Shown here: piece after piece, positions 52,694-63,500 of the stretch
How the letters are laid out: each line of letters begins with the position of its first letter
Numbering within the stretch: the first letter of the stretch is position 1
From: Flavobacterium zepuense
GTDB taxonomy: Bacteria > Bacteroidota > Bacteroidia > Flavobacteriales > Flavobacteriaceae
Length of the DNA stretch: 64,000 nucleotides
Assembly: GCF_007097145.1 (NCBI RefSeq)
Contig: NZ_VJVZ01000002.1
Span: 480,341-544,340 of the forward strand
Direction of reading: 5' to 3'
Position numbers and translations under genes: made by a program
The notes under the pieces: model-generated
Told to the model about the DNA's origin: nothing
The model's database searches: none
The model's input: only the letters and a program-made list of their open reading frames with translations

Positions 52694-53629
52694 TTGAAAA
52701 TTTTTAATTCGATACAGGAGTTTAGCGCTGCCAAAAAAACCATTGTAACCCTTGGTACTTTTGATGGCGTACATAAAGGCCATAAGAGCATTTTAGAAAA
52801 GCTCACCAAAAGCAGCAAACAAACGGGCTGCGAAAGCGTAGTGCTCACTTTTTTTCCGCACCCGCGCATGGTTTTGCAGCAAAGCAGCGACCTTAAATTA
52901 CTCAATACCATTACAGAAAAAGCCTGGCTGCTGGAGCAGTGCGGTATAGACAACCTTATTATCCACCCGTTCAGCATGGAGTTTTCGCGCCTTACGGCCG
53001 AAGAATTTGTAAAAGATATATTGGTAGACAGCCTTAACATCTGTAAAATAATTATAGGGCACGACCACCGTTTTGGCCGCAACCGCACTGCCGATATTAA
53101 TGACCTGATACGCTTTGGGCAGGAATATAATTTTGAAGTAGAACAAATTACCGCACTTGAGGTTAATGAGGTATCGGTAAGTTCTACCAAAATAAGGAAT
53201 GCACTGGTAGAAGGTAATATTTATACGGCTAACCGCTTTTTGGGCTATCCGTATTTTTTAACCGGTAAAGTTACTACCGGCAAACAATTGGGCAGGACCA
53301 TAGGTTTCCCTACTGCTAATATTGCCATCGCCGAAGACTACAAGCAAATACCCGCACAGGGTGTGTATGCTGTGTCATCTGTAATAAATGGCAAAACCGT
53401 TTTGGGCATGATGAACATAGGCACCCGCCCTACGGTTGATGGCACCTACCAAACCATTGAAGTACATTTTCTTGATTTTGATGCCGATATTTACGGACAG
53501 GAACTTAAAATAAACCTTCACTACAGGCTGCGTGCCGAACAAAAATTTGACGGTATAGACGCTCTTAAAGCGCAATTGCAAAACGACAGGCTGCAAACTA
53601 TAGATTTTTTTAAGAACAAGGAGGTATGA
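52694..53629 (+). CDS. ribF: Bifunctional riboflavin kinase / FAD synthetase
   Basis: 311 residues; converts riboflavin to FMN and then FAD. The N-terminal adenylyltransferase domain has TLGTFDGVHKGHKSILEKL and IIGHDHRFGRNR; VSSTKIRNALVEGNI closes it. The C-terminal kinase domain has GRTIGFPTANI and MNIGTRPTVDG. The start codon is TTG (KIFNSIQEFSAAKKTIVTLGTFDG); no ATG upstream fits and the N-terminus matches the family. Its stop overlaps the next gene by 4 bases. Confidence 0.95.
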   Translation: MKIFNSIQEFSAAKKTIVTLGTFDGVHKGHKSILEKLTKSSKQTGCESVVLTFFPHPRMVLQQSSDLKLLNTITEKAWLLEQCGIDNLIIHPFSMEFSRLTAEEFVKDILVDSLNICKIIIGHDHRFGRNRTADINDLIRFGQEYNFEVEQITALEVNEVSVSSTKIRNALVEGNIYTANRFLGYPYFLTGKVTTGKQLGRTIGFPTANIAIAEDYKQIPAQGVYAVSSVINGKTVLGMMNIGTRPTVDGTYQTIEVHFLDFDADIYGQELKINLHYRLRAEQKFDGIDALKAQLQNDRLQTIDFFKNKEV

Positions 53630-54951
53630 GGGAACGCCTGTTTAAGCAAATAGATAATGCACCGTTGGTGGTATTCAGGATTTTCTTTGGCTTTTTATTA
53701 GCCTGCGAAACCTTTGGCGCCATCTTAACAGGCTGGGTAAAAAATAACTTTATCACTCCTAAGTTTACCTTTTCGTTTATAGGAATGGACTGGCTACAGC
53801 CATTGCCCGGCTACGGCATGTATTTTTATTTTGCGGTTATGGGTATTTTAGGACTAATGGTTATGGCTGGCTATAAATACCGGTACAGTATAGCGCTTTT
53901 TACTTTATTATGGAGTGGTGTATATTTTATGCAAAAAACATCATACAACAACCATTACTACTTATTAGTGTTGGTATGCCTTATAATGTGTTTTTTACCG
54001 GCACACCGCTACGCATCTATAGATGCTAAGCAAAACCCCGAAATTAAAACCCTTAGCATGCCCGCGTGGTGCTCCTGGGTTATGATAGCACAGGTTACCA
54101 TAGTATACTTTTTTGCTACGCTGGCAAAATTTTACCCTGCCTGGTTAGACGGCACTTTTACCCGAAATTTATTAGACTCATCGGTAAGTATACCATGGCT
54201 GCATGATATAATGACCCAAAAGTGGTTTTACCTGTTTATTGCTTATGCGGGTATTGCTTTCGACGGACTCATAGTACCGCTAATGCTTTATAAAAGAACA
54301 AGGACAATAGCATTTATCGCTTCTATAATCTTTCACATATTTAATTCGATAACGCTGCAAATAGGCATCTTCCCGTTTTTTGCTTTAAGTTTTGCGGTAT
54401 TCTTTTACCCGCCCGATACAATAAAGAGGGTATTCCTTAAAAAGAAGCCAGCTTTTTTAAGCGAAGGCACATCGTATAAAGGTAAAAAGATCCTGCTTTA
54501 TTTTTTTGTACCCTACCTTATTATACAGGTATTGCTGCCCCTGCGCCATTATTTTATTGAAGGTGATGTACTGTGGACGGAAGAAGGCCACCGCCTTAGC
54601 TGGCGCATGATGTTGCGCAACCGCAACGGCAGGACGCATTTTGTAGTAATAGACAAGCAAACAAAACAGGAACTTAATTATAGCCTTAGCGAAAACCTTA
54701 CGCCTAAGCAACGCAGCGCCATGAACACCCGCCCCGATATGATTTGGCAAATGGCACAGCGCATAAAACAGGATTTTGCAAAACAGGGAAAAGAGGTAGA
54801 AGTACACGCTAACAGCACTGTGGGCGTTAATGCAGATCCTAATAAAATATTTATAGATCCTAACGTAGATCTTGCTGCTGTACCATGGGACTACTTTGCC
54901 CACTGCGACTGGATTTTATTATATGATGATAATAATATTCCTATTAAATAA
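53626..54951 (+). CDS. HTTM (vitamin-K-dependent carboxylase-like) membrane protein
   Basis: 441 residues. A multi-helix N-terminal half (FRIFFGFLLACETFGAI, YFYFAVMGILGLMVMAGY, YYLLVLVCLIMCFLPAHR, SWVMIAQVTIVYFFATLAKF) and the conserved IASIIFHIFNSITLQIGIFPFFAL are typical of the HTTM family. The C-terminal soluble part (RLSWRMMLRNRNGRTHFVV, FIDPNVDLAAVPWDYFAHCDW) resembles the lumenal region of gamma-glutamyl carboxylases. The 4-base overlap with ribF implies coupling. True substrates of bacterial HTTM proteins are largely unknown. Confidence 0.85.
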   Translation: MRERLFKQIDNAPLVVFRIFFGFLLACETFGAILTGWVKNNFITPKFTFSFIGMDWLQPLPGYGMYFYFAVMGILGLMVMAGYKYRYSIALFTLLWSGVYFMQKTSYNNHYYLLVLVCLIMCFLPAHRYASIDAKQNPEIKTLSMPAWCSWVMIAQVTIVYFFATLAKFYPAWLDGTFTRNLLDSSVSIPWLHDIMTQKWFYLFIAYAGIAFDGLIVPLMLYKRTRTIAFIASIIFHIFNSITLQIGIFPFFALSFAVFFYPPDTIKRVFLKKKPAFLSEGTSYKGKKILLYFFVPYLIIQVLLPLRHYFIEGDVLWTEEGHRLSWRMMLRNRNGRTHFVVIDKQTKQELNYSLSENLTPKQRSAMNTRPDMIWQMAQRIKQDFAKQGKEVEVHANSTVGVNADPNKIFIDPNVDLAAVPWDYFAHCDWILLYDDNNIPIK

Positions 54952-55155
54952 ACACTTTAACAATTTCTTAAATTTATAATACTTCTTTTATTAAAATTTT
55001 ATTAATTCACATTTAGTTAGCCGATTTTATTGGTAAATTCGGGTATGGTTATTTATCAGGCCTCTCTACACACACTTTAGCCAATAATAACTATGTTTTC
55101 AATAGTCTGTAAAACAAAATATTAACTGAATAAGAACACAAAAAGTAAAAGAATT

Positions 55156-55629
55156 ATGAAAGCTTCGAGAATCATCATCAACGGTATACTAATATTTGTA
55201 GCTATGGGCGCTTTTTTCCTGTTAATGCAGGTATTTGGCTTACATAGAAATGTGTATTTAAGGCTTGTAAATTTTGTATTTGTAATTTATGGTATTAACC
55301 GCACGCTACAAGGCAATTTTAAAGATAACATCAACGGGTATTTTACCAATATCGCATCGGCAATACTTACAGGTGTACTAAGCTTAGTTCTTGGTGTATT
55401 TGCCTTTATGCTGTATGCCGAAGCCCAGGGTGGAGAAGCTTACCTGCAGGAATTTGCCGACACTTACATTTTTGGCGGCAGTAATCCATCGCCGTACCAG
55501 TTTGGTGTAGGTTTATTTATAGAAGGCCTTGCATCATCAGTAATTGTATCATTCGCACTGATGCAATATTGGAAAGATAAAGTAGAAAAAATTGACACTG
55601 TAGATGACAGGGCGCACAACCCCCACTAA
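55156..55629 (+). CDS. Hypothetical membrane protein with four helices
   Basis: 157 residues. Predicted helices are ILIFVAMGAFFLLMQVFGL, LVNFVFVIYGINRTL, ILTGVLSLVLGVFAFMLYA and GVGLFIEGLASSVIVSFALM. The architecture and the NRTLQGNFKDNINGYFTN loop resemble DUF4199-like proteins of flavobacteria, but I cannot assign the family with certainty. Function unknown; about 80 bases before bioB. Confidence 0.72.
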   Translation: MKASRIIINGILIFVAMGAFFLLMQVFGLHRNVYLRLVNFVFVIYGINRTLQGNFKDNINGYFTNIASAILTGVLSLVLGVFAFMLYAEAQGGEAYLQEFADTYIFGGSNPSPYQFGVGLFIEGLASSVIVSFALMQYWKDKVEKIDTVDDRAHNPH

Positions 55630-55669
55630 ACTTTGGGTAAGTTAGGGCCTACATTAACGGGAAATTGGT

Positions 55670-55677
55670 TATTTTTG
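55670..55677 (+). promoter_or_regulatory. -7 promoter element of bioB
   Basis: TATTTTTG, ending 29 bases before the bioB ATG at 55707; a longer frame from 55665 would include the box. Confidence 0.55.
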
Positions 55678-55706
55678 AAGCCGATAATACACACACAAAA
55701 TCCGTT

Positions 55707-56789
55707 ATGAGCATAAAAAGGCACGACTGGACCAGGGAAGAAATTATAGCACTGTATAACAAGCCGTTAATGGATCTGCTTTTTGAGGCAGCCACCATTC
55801 ATAGAGAACATCACGACCCAAATGTAGTGCAGGTTTCTACCCTGCTTTCTATAAAAACCGGGGGCTGCCCCGAAGATTGCGGCTATTGCCCGCAGGCAGC
55901 ACGTTACCACACTAAAGTAGAGGGCAACGACCTTATGGGGGTTGCACAGGTTAAAGCTCAGGCACTTAGGGCCAAAGCCAGCGGATCATCGCGCGTTTGT
56001 ATGGGCGCTGCATGGCGTAACGTTAAAGACGGGCCGGAGTTTGACCAGGTTTTAGAAATGGTGCGTACCATTAATAAACTGGACATGGAGGTTTGCTGTA
56101 CCCTTGGTATGATAACCGAAAACCAGGCTAAAAGGCTTGCAGAAGCCGGACTTTACGCATACAACCACAACCTTGATACGTCGGAAGAATATTACAAAGA
56201 GGTAATATCAACCCGTGGTTTTGAAGACCGTTTGCAAACCATAGAAAACGTAAGGAAAACTAACGTTACCGTTTGCAGCGGAGGTATTATAGGTATGGGC
56301 GAAAGTGTAGAAGACCGCGCCGGCATGCTGGTAGCATTGGCTTCATTAAGTCCGCAGCCGGAATCAGTGCCTATTAATGCATTGGTAGCGGTAGAAGGTA
56401 CCCCTATGGAAAACGAAAAACCTGTTGAAATTTGGGAAATGATACGTATGGTTGCCACAACCCGCATTGTTATGCCCGAAACACAGGTACGTTTATCGGC
56501 CGGGCGCACACAAATGAGCCGTGAAGGCCAGGCCATGTGCTTTTTTGCAGGGGCTAACTCCATCTTTGCAGGTGATAAACTGCTTACTACCCCTAACCCG
56601 GATGTAAACGAAGACATGAAAATGTTTGAAATGCTGGGCCTTGTAGCTCAAAAGCCATTTACAAAAGTATCGCAGCCAAAAACTGTTGAGGCAGAAGATT
56701 CGGAATTTGCACCGCTTGGCGAAAAACCAAGGTGGACGCGCCCGGGACATAAAATTGAACGTAACCTTGAAGCATCAGGTAAAAAATAA
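55707..56789 (+). CDS. bioB: Biotin synthase
   Basis: 360 residues; radical-SAM enzyme that inserts sulfur into dethiobiotin. The SAM cluster motif is CPEDCGYCPQ, then AARYHTKVEGNDLM. CMGAAWRN and EVCCTLGMI contain other conserved Cys, and ETQVRLSAGRTQM holds the conserved Arg near the 2Fe-2S site. The ATG at 55707 is chosen because the longer start lies upstream of the -7 box. No other bio genes are adjacent, but the carboxylase operon in the window uses its product. Confidence 0.96.
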   Translation: MSIKRHDWTREEIIALYNKPLMDLLFEAATIHREHHDPNVVQVSTLLSIKTGGCPEDCGYCPQAARYHTKVEGNDLMGVAQVKAQALRAKASGSSRVCMGAAWRNVKDGPEFDQVLEMVRTINKLDMEVCCTLGMITENQAKRLAEAGLYAYNHNLDTSEEYYKEVISTRGFEDRLQTIENVRKTNVTVCSGGIIGMGESVEDRAGMLVALASLSPQPESVPINALVAVEGTPMENEKPVEIWEMIRMVATTRIVMPETQVRLSAGRTQMSREGQAMCFFAGANSIFAGDKLLTTPNPDVNEDMKMFEMLGLVAQKPFTKVSQPKTVEAEDSEFAPLGEKPRWTRPGHKIERNLEASGKK

Positions 56790-56813
56790 TAATTGCGTAC
56801 TGCAATTTCAAGT

Positions 56814-56846
56814 AAGGCTGTCTATTTATTAGGCAGCCTTTTTTAT
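56814..56846 (+). terminator. Terminator of bioB
   Basis: AAGGCTG pairs with CAGCCTT (7 bp) around a 13-base loop, followed by TTTTTTATT. Confidence 0.85.
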
Positions 56847-56902
56847 TGCCATGTCATCCAAATAAACAAATTACCAAATCCTCACATAAACGCATAAACC
56901 CG

Positions 56903-56910
56903 TATATTTG
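56903..56910 (+). promoter_or_regulatory. -7 promoter element of the first TPR-HTH gene
   Basis: TATATTTG followed by GC, ending 16 bases before the ATG at 56927. The same TATATTTGGC occurs before the next paralogue. Confidence 0.6.
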
Positions 56911-56926
56911 GCGTTACTAAAATTGT

Positions 56927-58591
56927 ATGAAAATGCCAAAAAACAAGATAAATATAAAGATAGCCATTGTGCTGTTGTATTTATTTTTTGGTACATCGGC
57001 TACAGCCAATACTATTGCACATTGCGATTCGCTTATTAAACAAGGCATTGATGCCATGTGGAAAAAAGATTACGTGCACTCGTTGGAACTCCTTACCGAA
57101 GCCCGTAACCTTGCCGAAAAAAACCGCTGGTACAAGCAGCTTTTCCTTGCAACCAACAACATAGGTGCAAACTATTATTCGCGACTGGATTATGGCGAAG
57201 CCCTTAACTATTATCTGGAAAGTTACAACATAGCGGTTAAGGAACTGGAGCCAACATCTGAAATGGTGGTGCTAAATAACATCGCTATCCTGTACAGTAA
57301 AGAAGAAAATTACGAAAAGGCAAGGCTTTACTTTAAAAAGGCCTACGAAATTGCAAAAGAAAATAAAGATACTATAAAGATAGGCCTCTATGCCATGAAC
57401 CTGGGCAACGTAGCAAATGAGAGTGGTAATTATACCGAAGCGCGCAGGTATATTTTAGAGTCTATTCCACTATTAAAAGAAGCGCCGGAACTTGCGCTTA
57501 TGGCACAGACAGGCCTTGCTGAGAACGATTTGCTATTGGGGCACGCTACACGGGCACGCGAAAAAGCACAAAGCTTATATAAAGAAGTCAATAACCTTAA
57601 TTTTAACGATTTAGGGCAATCGTTACTCTTTGTTATTGCAAAGGCATACTCTAAGGAGGGCAATTATACCGAAGCGATAAATACCATAAAGACCCTCCTG
57701 GCAAACAAGCCTAACCTTGAAGCTAAAAAAAGTATTTATGAGGTATATGCCGATATTTACACGCGCAGCAAATTGTATGACAGGGCACTGGCCTATAAAG
57801 ATTCGGTTATAAGGGCAGAAGGTGAACTCAATAAAATTAAAAATGGCCGCCAGTTTGAGAACAACCGTGTAAAGTTTGAAATTCAGGATTATAAAAACCA
57901 GATAGCTATTAATGAAGAGAAGCTATCGGCAGAGCGTAAACTCTTTTACTACATCATCGCGGTAATTATAGCCATTGTAACCATTATTATACTGATACTT
58001 AGAAACCTTTCGGTTAAACACAAGCAAAAACAGCTTATTGCCGAAAGCAACCAAAATGCAATGGCGCTGGAGCTTGAAAAAGAAAAGAACGAAAACCTGC
58101 TGCTGGAAAAACAAATAAAAGAACGCGAAACTACCGCACTTTTAGAGCAGGAACGCCTTAAAAGCGAGATAGAGGCCCGTAACCGTAAGCTATCTGCCAA
58201 GGCATTATACCTCTCAGGCAGGAACGAACTTATAGAGGAGATACTTTCCTCTTTAAGCAGCACTACAGAGCTGGCAAAGAACCCATCGCTTAGTGGGCAC
58301 ATCAAAACCTTAAAAAGCCACCTTAAAACTAATGATGAGTGGGACAGCTTTATTACCCATTTTGAAGAGGTAAACAATAACTTTTTAAACCGCTTAAAAG
58401 AAAAACACGCTAACCTTACAGCGAACGATGTGCGTTTTATAGCTTATATATATATGAATTTAAGCACTAAAGAAATTGCATCGATGCTTAATATTACCGC
58501 CGAAGCCTGCCGTAAACGTAAAGAACGCATTGCCACAAAAATGCAGTTGCCTCCCAACACAACACTTTACGATTATCTTTCGGCAATTTAA
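56927..58591 (+). CDS. TPR-transmembrane-coiled-coil-HTH regulator, copy 1
   Basis: 554 residues. After a signal sequence comes a block of TPR-like helices (residues about 30-300: YVHSLELLTEARNLAEKN, YGEALNYYLESYNIAVKE, YEKARLYFKKAYEIAKEN, YTEAINTIKTLLANKP). A single membrane helix sits near residues 339-358 (LFYYIIAVIIAIVTIIIL). A highly charged coiled coil and a C-terminal HTH of LuxR type (LTANDVRFIAYIYMNLSTKEIASMLNIT) follow. The layout implies a periplasmic sensor with a cytoplasmic DNA-binding end. No kinase or receiver motif is present. Its target genes are unknown. Confidence 0.88.
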   Translation: MKMPKNKINIKIAIVLLYLFFGTSATANTIAHCDSLIKQGIDAMWKKDYVHSLELLTEARNLAEKNRWYKQLFLATNNIGANYYSRLDYGEALNYYLESYNIAVKELEPTSEMVVLNNIAILYSKEENYEKARLYFKKAYEIAKENKDTIKIGLYAMNLGNVANESGNYTEARRYILESIPLLKEAPELALMAQTGLAENDLLLGHATRAREKAQSLYKEVNNLNFNDLGQSLLFVIAKAYSKEGNYTEAINTIKTLLANKPNLEAKKSIYEVYADIYTRSKLYDRALAYKDSVIRAEGELNKIKNGRQFENNRVKFEIQDYKNQIAINEEKLSAERKLFYYIIAVIIAIVTIIILILRNLSVKHKQKQLIAESNQNAMALELEKEKNENLLLEKQIKERETTALLEQERLKSEIEARNRKLSAKALYLSGRNELIEEILSSLSSTTELAKNPSLSGHIKTLKSHLKTNDEWDSFITHFEEVNNNFLNRLKEKHANLTANDVRFIAYIYMNLSTKEIASMLNITAEACRKRKERIATKMQLPPNTTLYDYLSAI

Positions 58592-58687
58592 ATCACTACT
58601 ACAATCGTTTTAGTATAAAAATTTAACAATATCATATACTAATTCAACAATTTCACAGTTTCTTTTTATGTAAACTGTCACATTGAC

Positions 58688-58695
58688 TATATTTG
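58688..58695 (+). promoter_or_regulatory. -7 promoter element of the second TPR-HTH gene
   Basis: TATATTTG followed by GC; 20 bases lie before the ATG at 58716. An alternative frame start at 58683 lies upstream of it and is rejected. Confidence 0.55.
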
Positions 58696-58715
58696 GCAAA
58701 AAATTACTTAAAAAG

Positions 58716-60341
58716 ATGTTAAGAAAAGGACGTACAAAAATGTGGTTCAGCATTATGCTGCTGCTATTGCTATGCTCTTTATGCAACGGCCAGACTATGG
58801 ACCATTGTAATGCCCTTTTAAAAAAAGGAACCGCAGAATATGCCGCCGGCAATTATGCCAAATCGCTCGAATTGTATACTGAAGCTCTGGCCCTTGCCGA
58901 AAAAAACCATTGGGACAAGCAGGAATATGATGCCCAAATAAATATTGGCAATAATTATTATGTAATGCTGGATTATGGCGAAGCGTTAGAGTATTTTTTA
59001 AAAAGCTATACCACAGCGGTTAAATACCTTACCCCAAAAGAAGAAATTGCTTCCTTAAACAATATTGCCAATCTGTATACTAAGGAAAAGTTATACGAAA
59101 AAGCCAAAGAATATTACACCCGCGCTTACGAAACAGCAAAAGAACAAAATATAGAGTCGCGCATGGGCCTACCGCTCATGAACCTGGGCTATATATACAA
59201 CCTGCAAAACCAGCCACAAAAGGCACGCCCATACATAGAGCAGTCTATGCCTTACCTGGTAAAAATACCAACTCATTATTTATCAGCTAAAGTATTGCTG
59301 CTGGAAAATGACCTTTTAATGGGCAATACAAAAAAAGCAAGGGATGGTGCCTGGGCAATGTATGAATCTATGGAAAACCCTACCCTGGATAACCTTGATT
59401 ATTTTATATGGCAAATAGTTGCAAAAAGCTATTTTGAGGAAAATAATTTTAAGGATGCCGAAGCTTATGCTAAAAAATTGTTAGCACAAAACCCCGAACC
59501 CGATTTAAGGCGCGATGTATTTGACTTGCTGGCACGCATCTACAAAAAATCAAATAACCTTAATAAGGCATTAGCATGTAAGGACTCGATAATTGAGCTT
59601 GATAAACGAATAAACGACAGTAAAAACGGCCGCCTGTTCGAGAACAACCGTGTACGTTTTGAAATAGAAAATTACAAGAACCAGATAAACGCTAACGAGC
59701 AGAAGATAACCGGCGAGCGCATTTTATTTTATTCGGTACTGGCAGTAATTGCAGCGCTGGTAATAATTATTACCCTTGCATTGCGCCAAAAAAAGATGCT
59801 GGCTGAGCGTACCCAGCATATAACGGCATTTGAGCTTGAGAAAGAAAAGACCAACAACCTCCTTCTGGAAAAACAAATTACTACTGCTCTATTAGAGCAG
59901 GAACGCCTTAAAAATGAGGTAGAGAACAGGAACAGAAAATTATCCAGCAAAGCGCTGTACCTATCAGGCCGTAATGAGCTTATTGAGGATTTTGTGACTT
60001 ACCTTTCTAAAAAGCCACGCCTTGCAAAAGACCCTACCATTGTTAGCTACATTCAATCGCTTAAAAACCACTTAAAGACCGATAACGAATGGGATAACTT
60101 TATTGCCCATTTTGAGGAGGTAAATCAGGGCTTTTTAAACAGGCTTAAAACACTGCACCCATCGTTAAACAGTAACGACATCAGGTTTATTGCCTATACG
60201 TACATGAACCTTAGCATAAAAGAGATTGCTTTTATACTAAACATTACTGTAGTAGCGTGTAAGAAGCGAAAAGAACGCATTGCCGCAAAAATGGAAATTC
60301 CTAAAAATGTTGATTTATTTGATTATATATCAGCAGTTTAA
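58716..60341 (+). CDS. TPR-transmembrane-coiled-coil-HTH regulator, copy 2
   Basis: 541 residues from the ATG at 58716 (another at 58740 is possible). It has the same layout as copy 1: TPR-like helices (YAKSLELYTEALALAEKN, YEKAKEYYTRAYETAKEQ), a membrane helix near residues 336-355 (ILFYSVLAVIAALVIII), a coiled coil (ELEKEKTNNLLLEKQ) and the HTH end (SNDIRFIAYTYMNLSIKEIAFILNIT). The HTH is highly similar to copy 1 and the TPR block less so, which suggests different signals and similar targets. Each copy has its own promoter. Confidence 0.88.
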   Translation: MLRKGRTKMWFSIMLLLLLCSLCNGQTMDHCNALLKKGTAEYAAGNYAKSLELYTEALALAEKNHWDKQEYDAQINIGNNYYVMLDYGEALEYFLKSYTTAVKYLTPKEEIASLNNIANLYTKEKLYEKAKEYYTRAYETAKEQNIESRMGLPLMNLGYIYNLQNQPQKARPYIEQSMPYLVKIPTHYLSAKVLLLENDLLMGNTKKARDGAWAMYESMENPTLDNLDYFIWQIVAKSYFEENNFKDAEAYAKKLLAQNPEPDLRRDVFDLLARIYKKSNNLNKALACKDSIIELDKRINDSKNGRLFENNRVRFEIENYKNQINANEQKITGERILFYSVLAVIAALVIIITLALRQKKMLAERTQHITAFELEKEKTNNLLLEKQITTALLEQERLKNEVENRNRKLSSKALYLSGRNELIEDFVTYLSKKPRLAKDPTIVSYIQSLKNHLKTDNEWDNFIAHFEEVNQGFLNRLKTLHPSLNSNDIRFIAYTYMNLSIKEIAFILNITVVACKKRKERIAAKMEIPKNVDLFDYISAV

Positions 60342-60584
60342 AAATTACCCGTCGCCAAAATTATCACTTTACGTCGCTTTATTTTCCGGTTTTTAAACAG
60401 GTAAAAAACCGTACACCTGTTTTTTTTGAGTAATGTTGCCGTAACCATTTGCTAATAAGGCATTAACCCATCATTACATGGGCAACTGCCTTTAAGAATC
60501 ATTTTTATTCTGCTCACACCCCCAATTTTGCCGGGGGTATTGCTTAGTAAATCGCTACCTGCTATTAAACAACTCAAAATAACC

Positions 60585-63500
60585 ATGAAAAGAAAATTAC
60601 AATTACTACGCAGGGGCGTGGGTATGGCGCTATTGCTACTGGCACCATCGGCGTATGCCCAGTGGCAGCAGGATTTATGGGTGGGCAAGCAGGCTTACAA
60701 CTGGTGCGACAGCTATAACAAGGGCATTAATTTTAGTAGCGGCAGCCCCGTTATTTTTACAGGTGTACAACTATCGGCGCTGGAGGGTTCTACAACAATA
60801 TCAGATGTTAACGGCGAACTGCTCTTTTATGCGGGCCAGCATAAAATATGGAATAAAAACCATCAGATTATGCTAAACGGCAATGATTTGTTAGGTGGTG
60901 GCGATAGCAGCACGCAATCGGGCGTGTTTGTGCAAAAACCGGGCAGCACTAATATTTATTACCTTTTTAATGTTAATACCCCAGACGCTATTACAGGCCT
61001 TATTTATTCGGAAATAGACCTTACTCTGGCAAGCGGCCTTGGCGGTGTTACGGCAAATAAAAATATTATGCTGGACAACATGGTGGGTGTAGAAAAAATT
61101 ACAGCCGTGCATCATGCCGATGGCGAAGGCGTTTGGGTAATTACCCACAGGACAGGCAGTGCCGAGTTTGTTGCCTATCTGGTAACATCGGCCGGCGTTA
61201 CCACTACTCCTGTGGTAAGTGCAGTAGGTACCGCATACTCGGGCATAGACCCGAATGATGTTTACCTTGCAGGCAATAATGGGGGCGTTGGGCAGCTTAA
61301 AGCATCGCCGGATGGCACTAAATTAGCCGCCGCCATACTGGACGGAACCAATAAAGGAGTAGATCTTCTTGATTTTGACAACCAGACAGGTATTGTTAGC
61401 AACGCCAAACATTTATCTGATAATACAGGGTTGGTATACGGTTTGGAATTTTCGCCAAACAGCAGGTTCCTGTATGTGTCGGATCCCAGCGGAGGGTGGG
61501 TTTTTGGGGGTACGGTACATCAATATGATGCTACCCTCGGTACTGAAGCCGATGTGGCCGTCTCTAATACTATTATTGCTACATTACCATCAGGGTCAGC
61601 CTATGGCAGTTGTGCCATGCAGCTTGGCCCAGATGGAAAGATCTATATTAAAGATGTGGTGGGCGAAGTATTAAATGCCATTAGCTACCCTAACAACCAG
61701 GGCGTTGCGGCAGGATTTACAGCTGCGGCTATTAATTTAGGCAGCAGCATAGGCACCCCCGCCTTTATACAAAGCTACTTTGAGTCGGGTATTTTAGCCG
61801 AGGAGGGATGCCCCGGCGATATCGCCTTTACCCTCCTCCGGATACCTGATGCTACAAGTATTACATGGGATTTTGGCGACCCGGCCAGCGGTGCCGATAA
61901 CATATCAACCGTTGCAGAGCACAGCTACACTACAGGCGGCACCTACACAGTTACCGCAACCATAACCAGTAATGGCGCCACACAAACAGCAACAGGGCAG
62001 GTAATTGTTACCAACCCTAATGGTAATATTACCACGCCAACGGCTGTGACCTTATGTGCCGATGCTAACGGAACTGCAACATTTAACCTTAGCCTGCAAA
62101 CACCTATTATATTAGGGAGTTTAGATGCTACCTTATACACAGTTACCTATTACCCTACTGTGGCTGATGCGCTTGCCGACACCAATGAAATTACCACACC
62201 GGCTGCATTTACATCGGCGGGGCAGACAATATATGTTTCTGTTACCCATAACGGGAACAACTGTACCAGCTACACACAGTTTAATGTTGTTGCAAGTCCG
62301 GCGCCGGTGCTTCCCATTGTGCCTGATCTTGAAACCTGCGATACCGCTGCTATAGATGGATTTGCAATTTTTAACCTTACCCAGCAGGATGCACTTTTAT
62401 TACAAGGGTTAACAGGTGCAAACATTGCCTATTACACTACAGAGGCTGATGCTCACAGCGGCACCAATGCCATTACTACACCTGCATCATTTACTAATAC
62501 AGTGAACCCGCAAACTATATACGCAACAGTTACTACAACCTCAGGTTGCCACAGCGTAACTTCTTTTAGTATAGACGTGCTCCCGGCACTGCAGCTGCCA
62601 TCGGTTGGTAACCTACAGGAATGCGATACCAATGCTCAGGACGGGATTACAAATTTTGATTTAACGCAACAGGACGGTGCCCTTTTAAGCGGCATTACAG
62701 GTACTGTTGCTTACTATACTACAATGGCCGATGCCCAGGGGGGAGTGAACCCGGTAATTTTCCCCACTAATTTTCCTAATACTTCAAACCCCCAAAACAT
62801 TTATGCAGTGGTAACCAACAGCACTACAGGATGTACGGGCACGGCCATTTTTACTATTGAGGCATTACCGGTGCCAACAGCCACAGCGGTATCAGATTTG
62901 CAAAGCTGTACCAATGTTTTTAATCTTATAGTACATACCGCTTCCCTGCAAGGGCAGTCAGGATATACCGTTGCCTATTTTACAAGCCTTGCCAACGCAG
63001 AGGGTAACATCAATGCCCTTGCCACGCCAAATGCTTTTGAAAGCACAGGAACAATACAAACCATTTATACACGTATAAGCAGTGGCGATTGTTACACCGT
63101 TACTACGTTTGATGTTATTACACTCCCTGCACCGCAAATAGGCGGCAGCCTGGTTATAGAGGGCTGCCCACCGTTTAATCTGGGCACAGCAGTTAGTGGC
63201 ACAGGCCTTAGCTTTAGTTACTACACATCTCAGGAAGATGCTGATAACAATATAAATGCCATTGCCAATCCGTTGGCGTATGAAATTACCACCGGGAATT
63301 TAACAGTATACGTTCGTGCCGAAACTACCGATGGCTGTGAGGCTTTCGCCGAAATTGAACTGCAAACCGGCGCTTGTGATATACCTAAGGGAATATCGCC
63401 CAACCGGGATGGTTTTAACGACACGTTTGACCTTTCTTATTTTGATGTGCAAAAACTTAGCGTGTTTAACCGTTACGGCCAGGAAGTATACACTCGTAAT

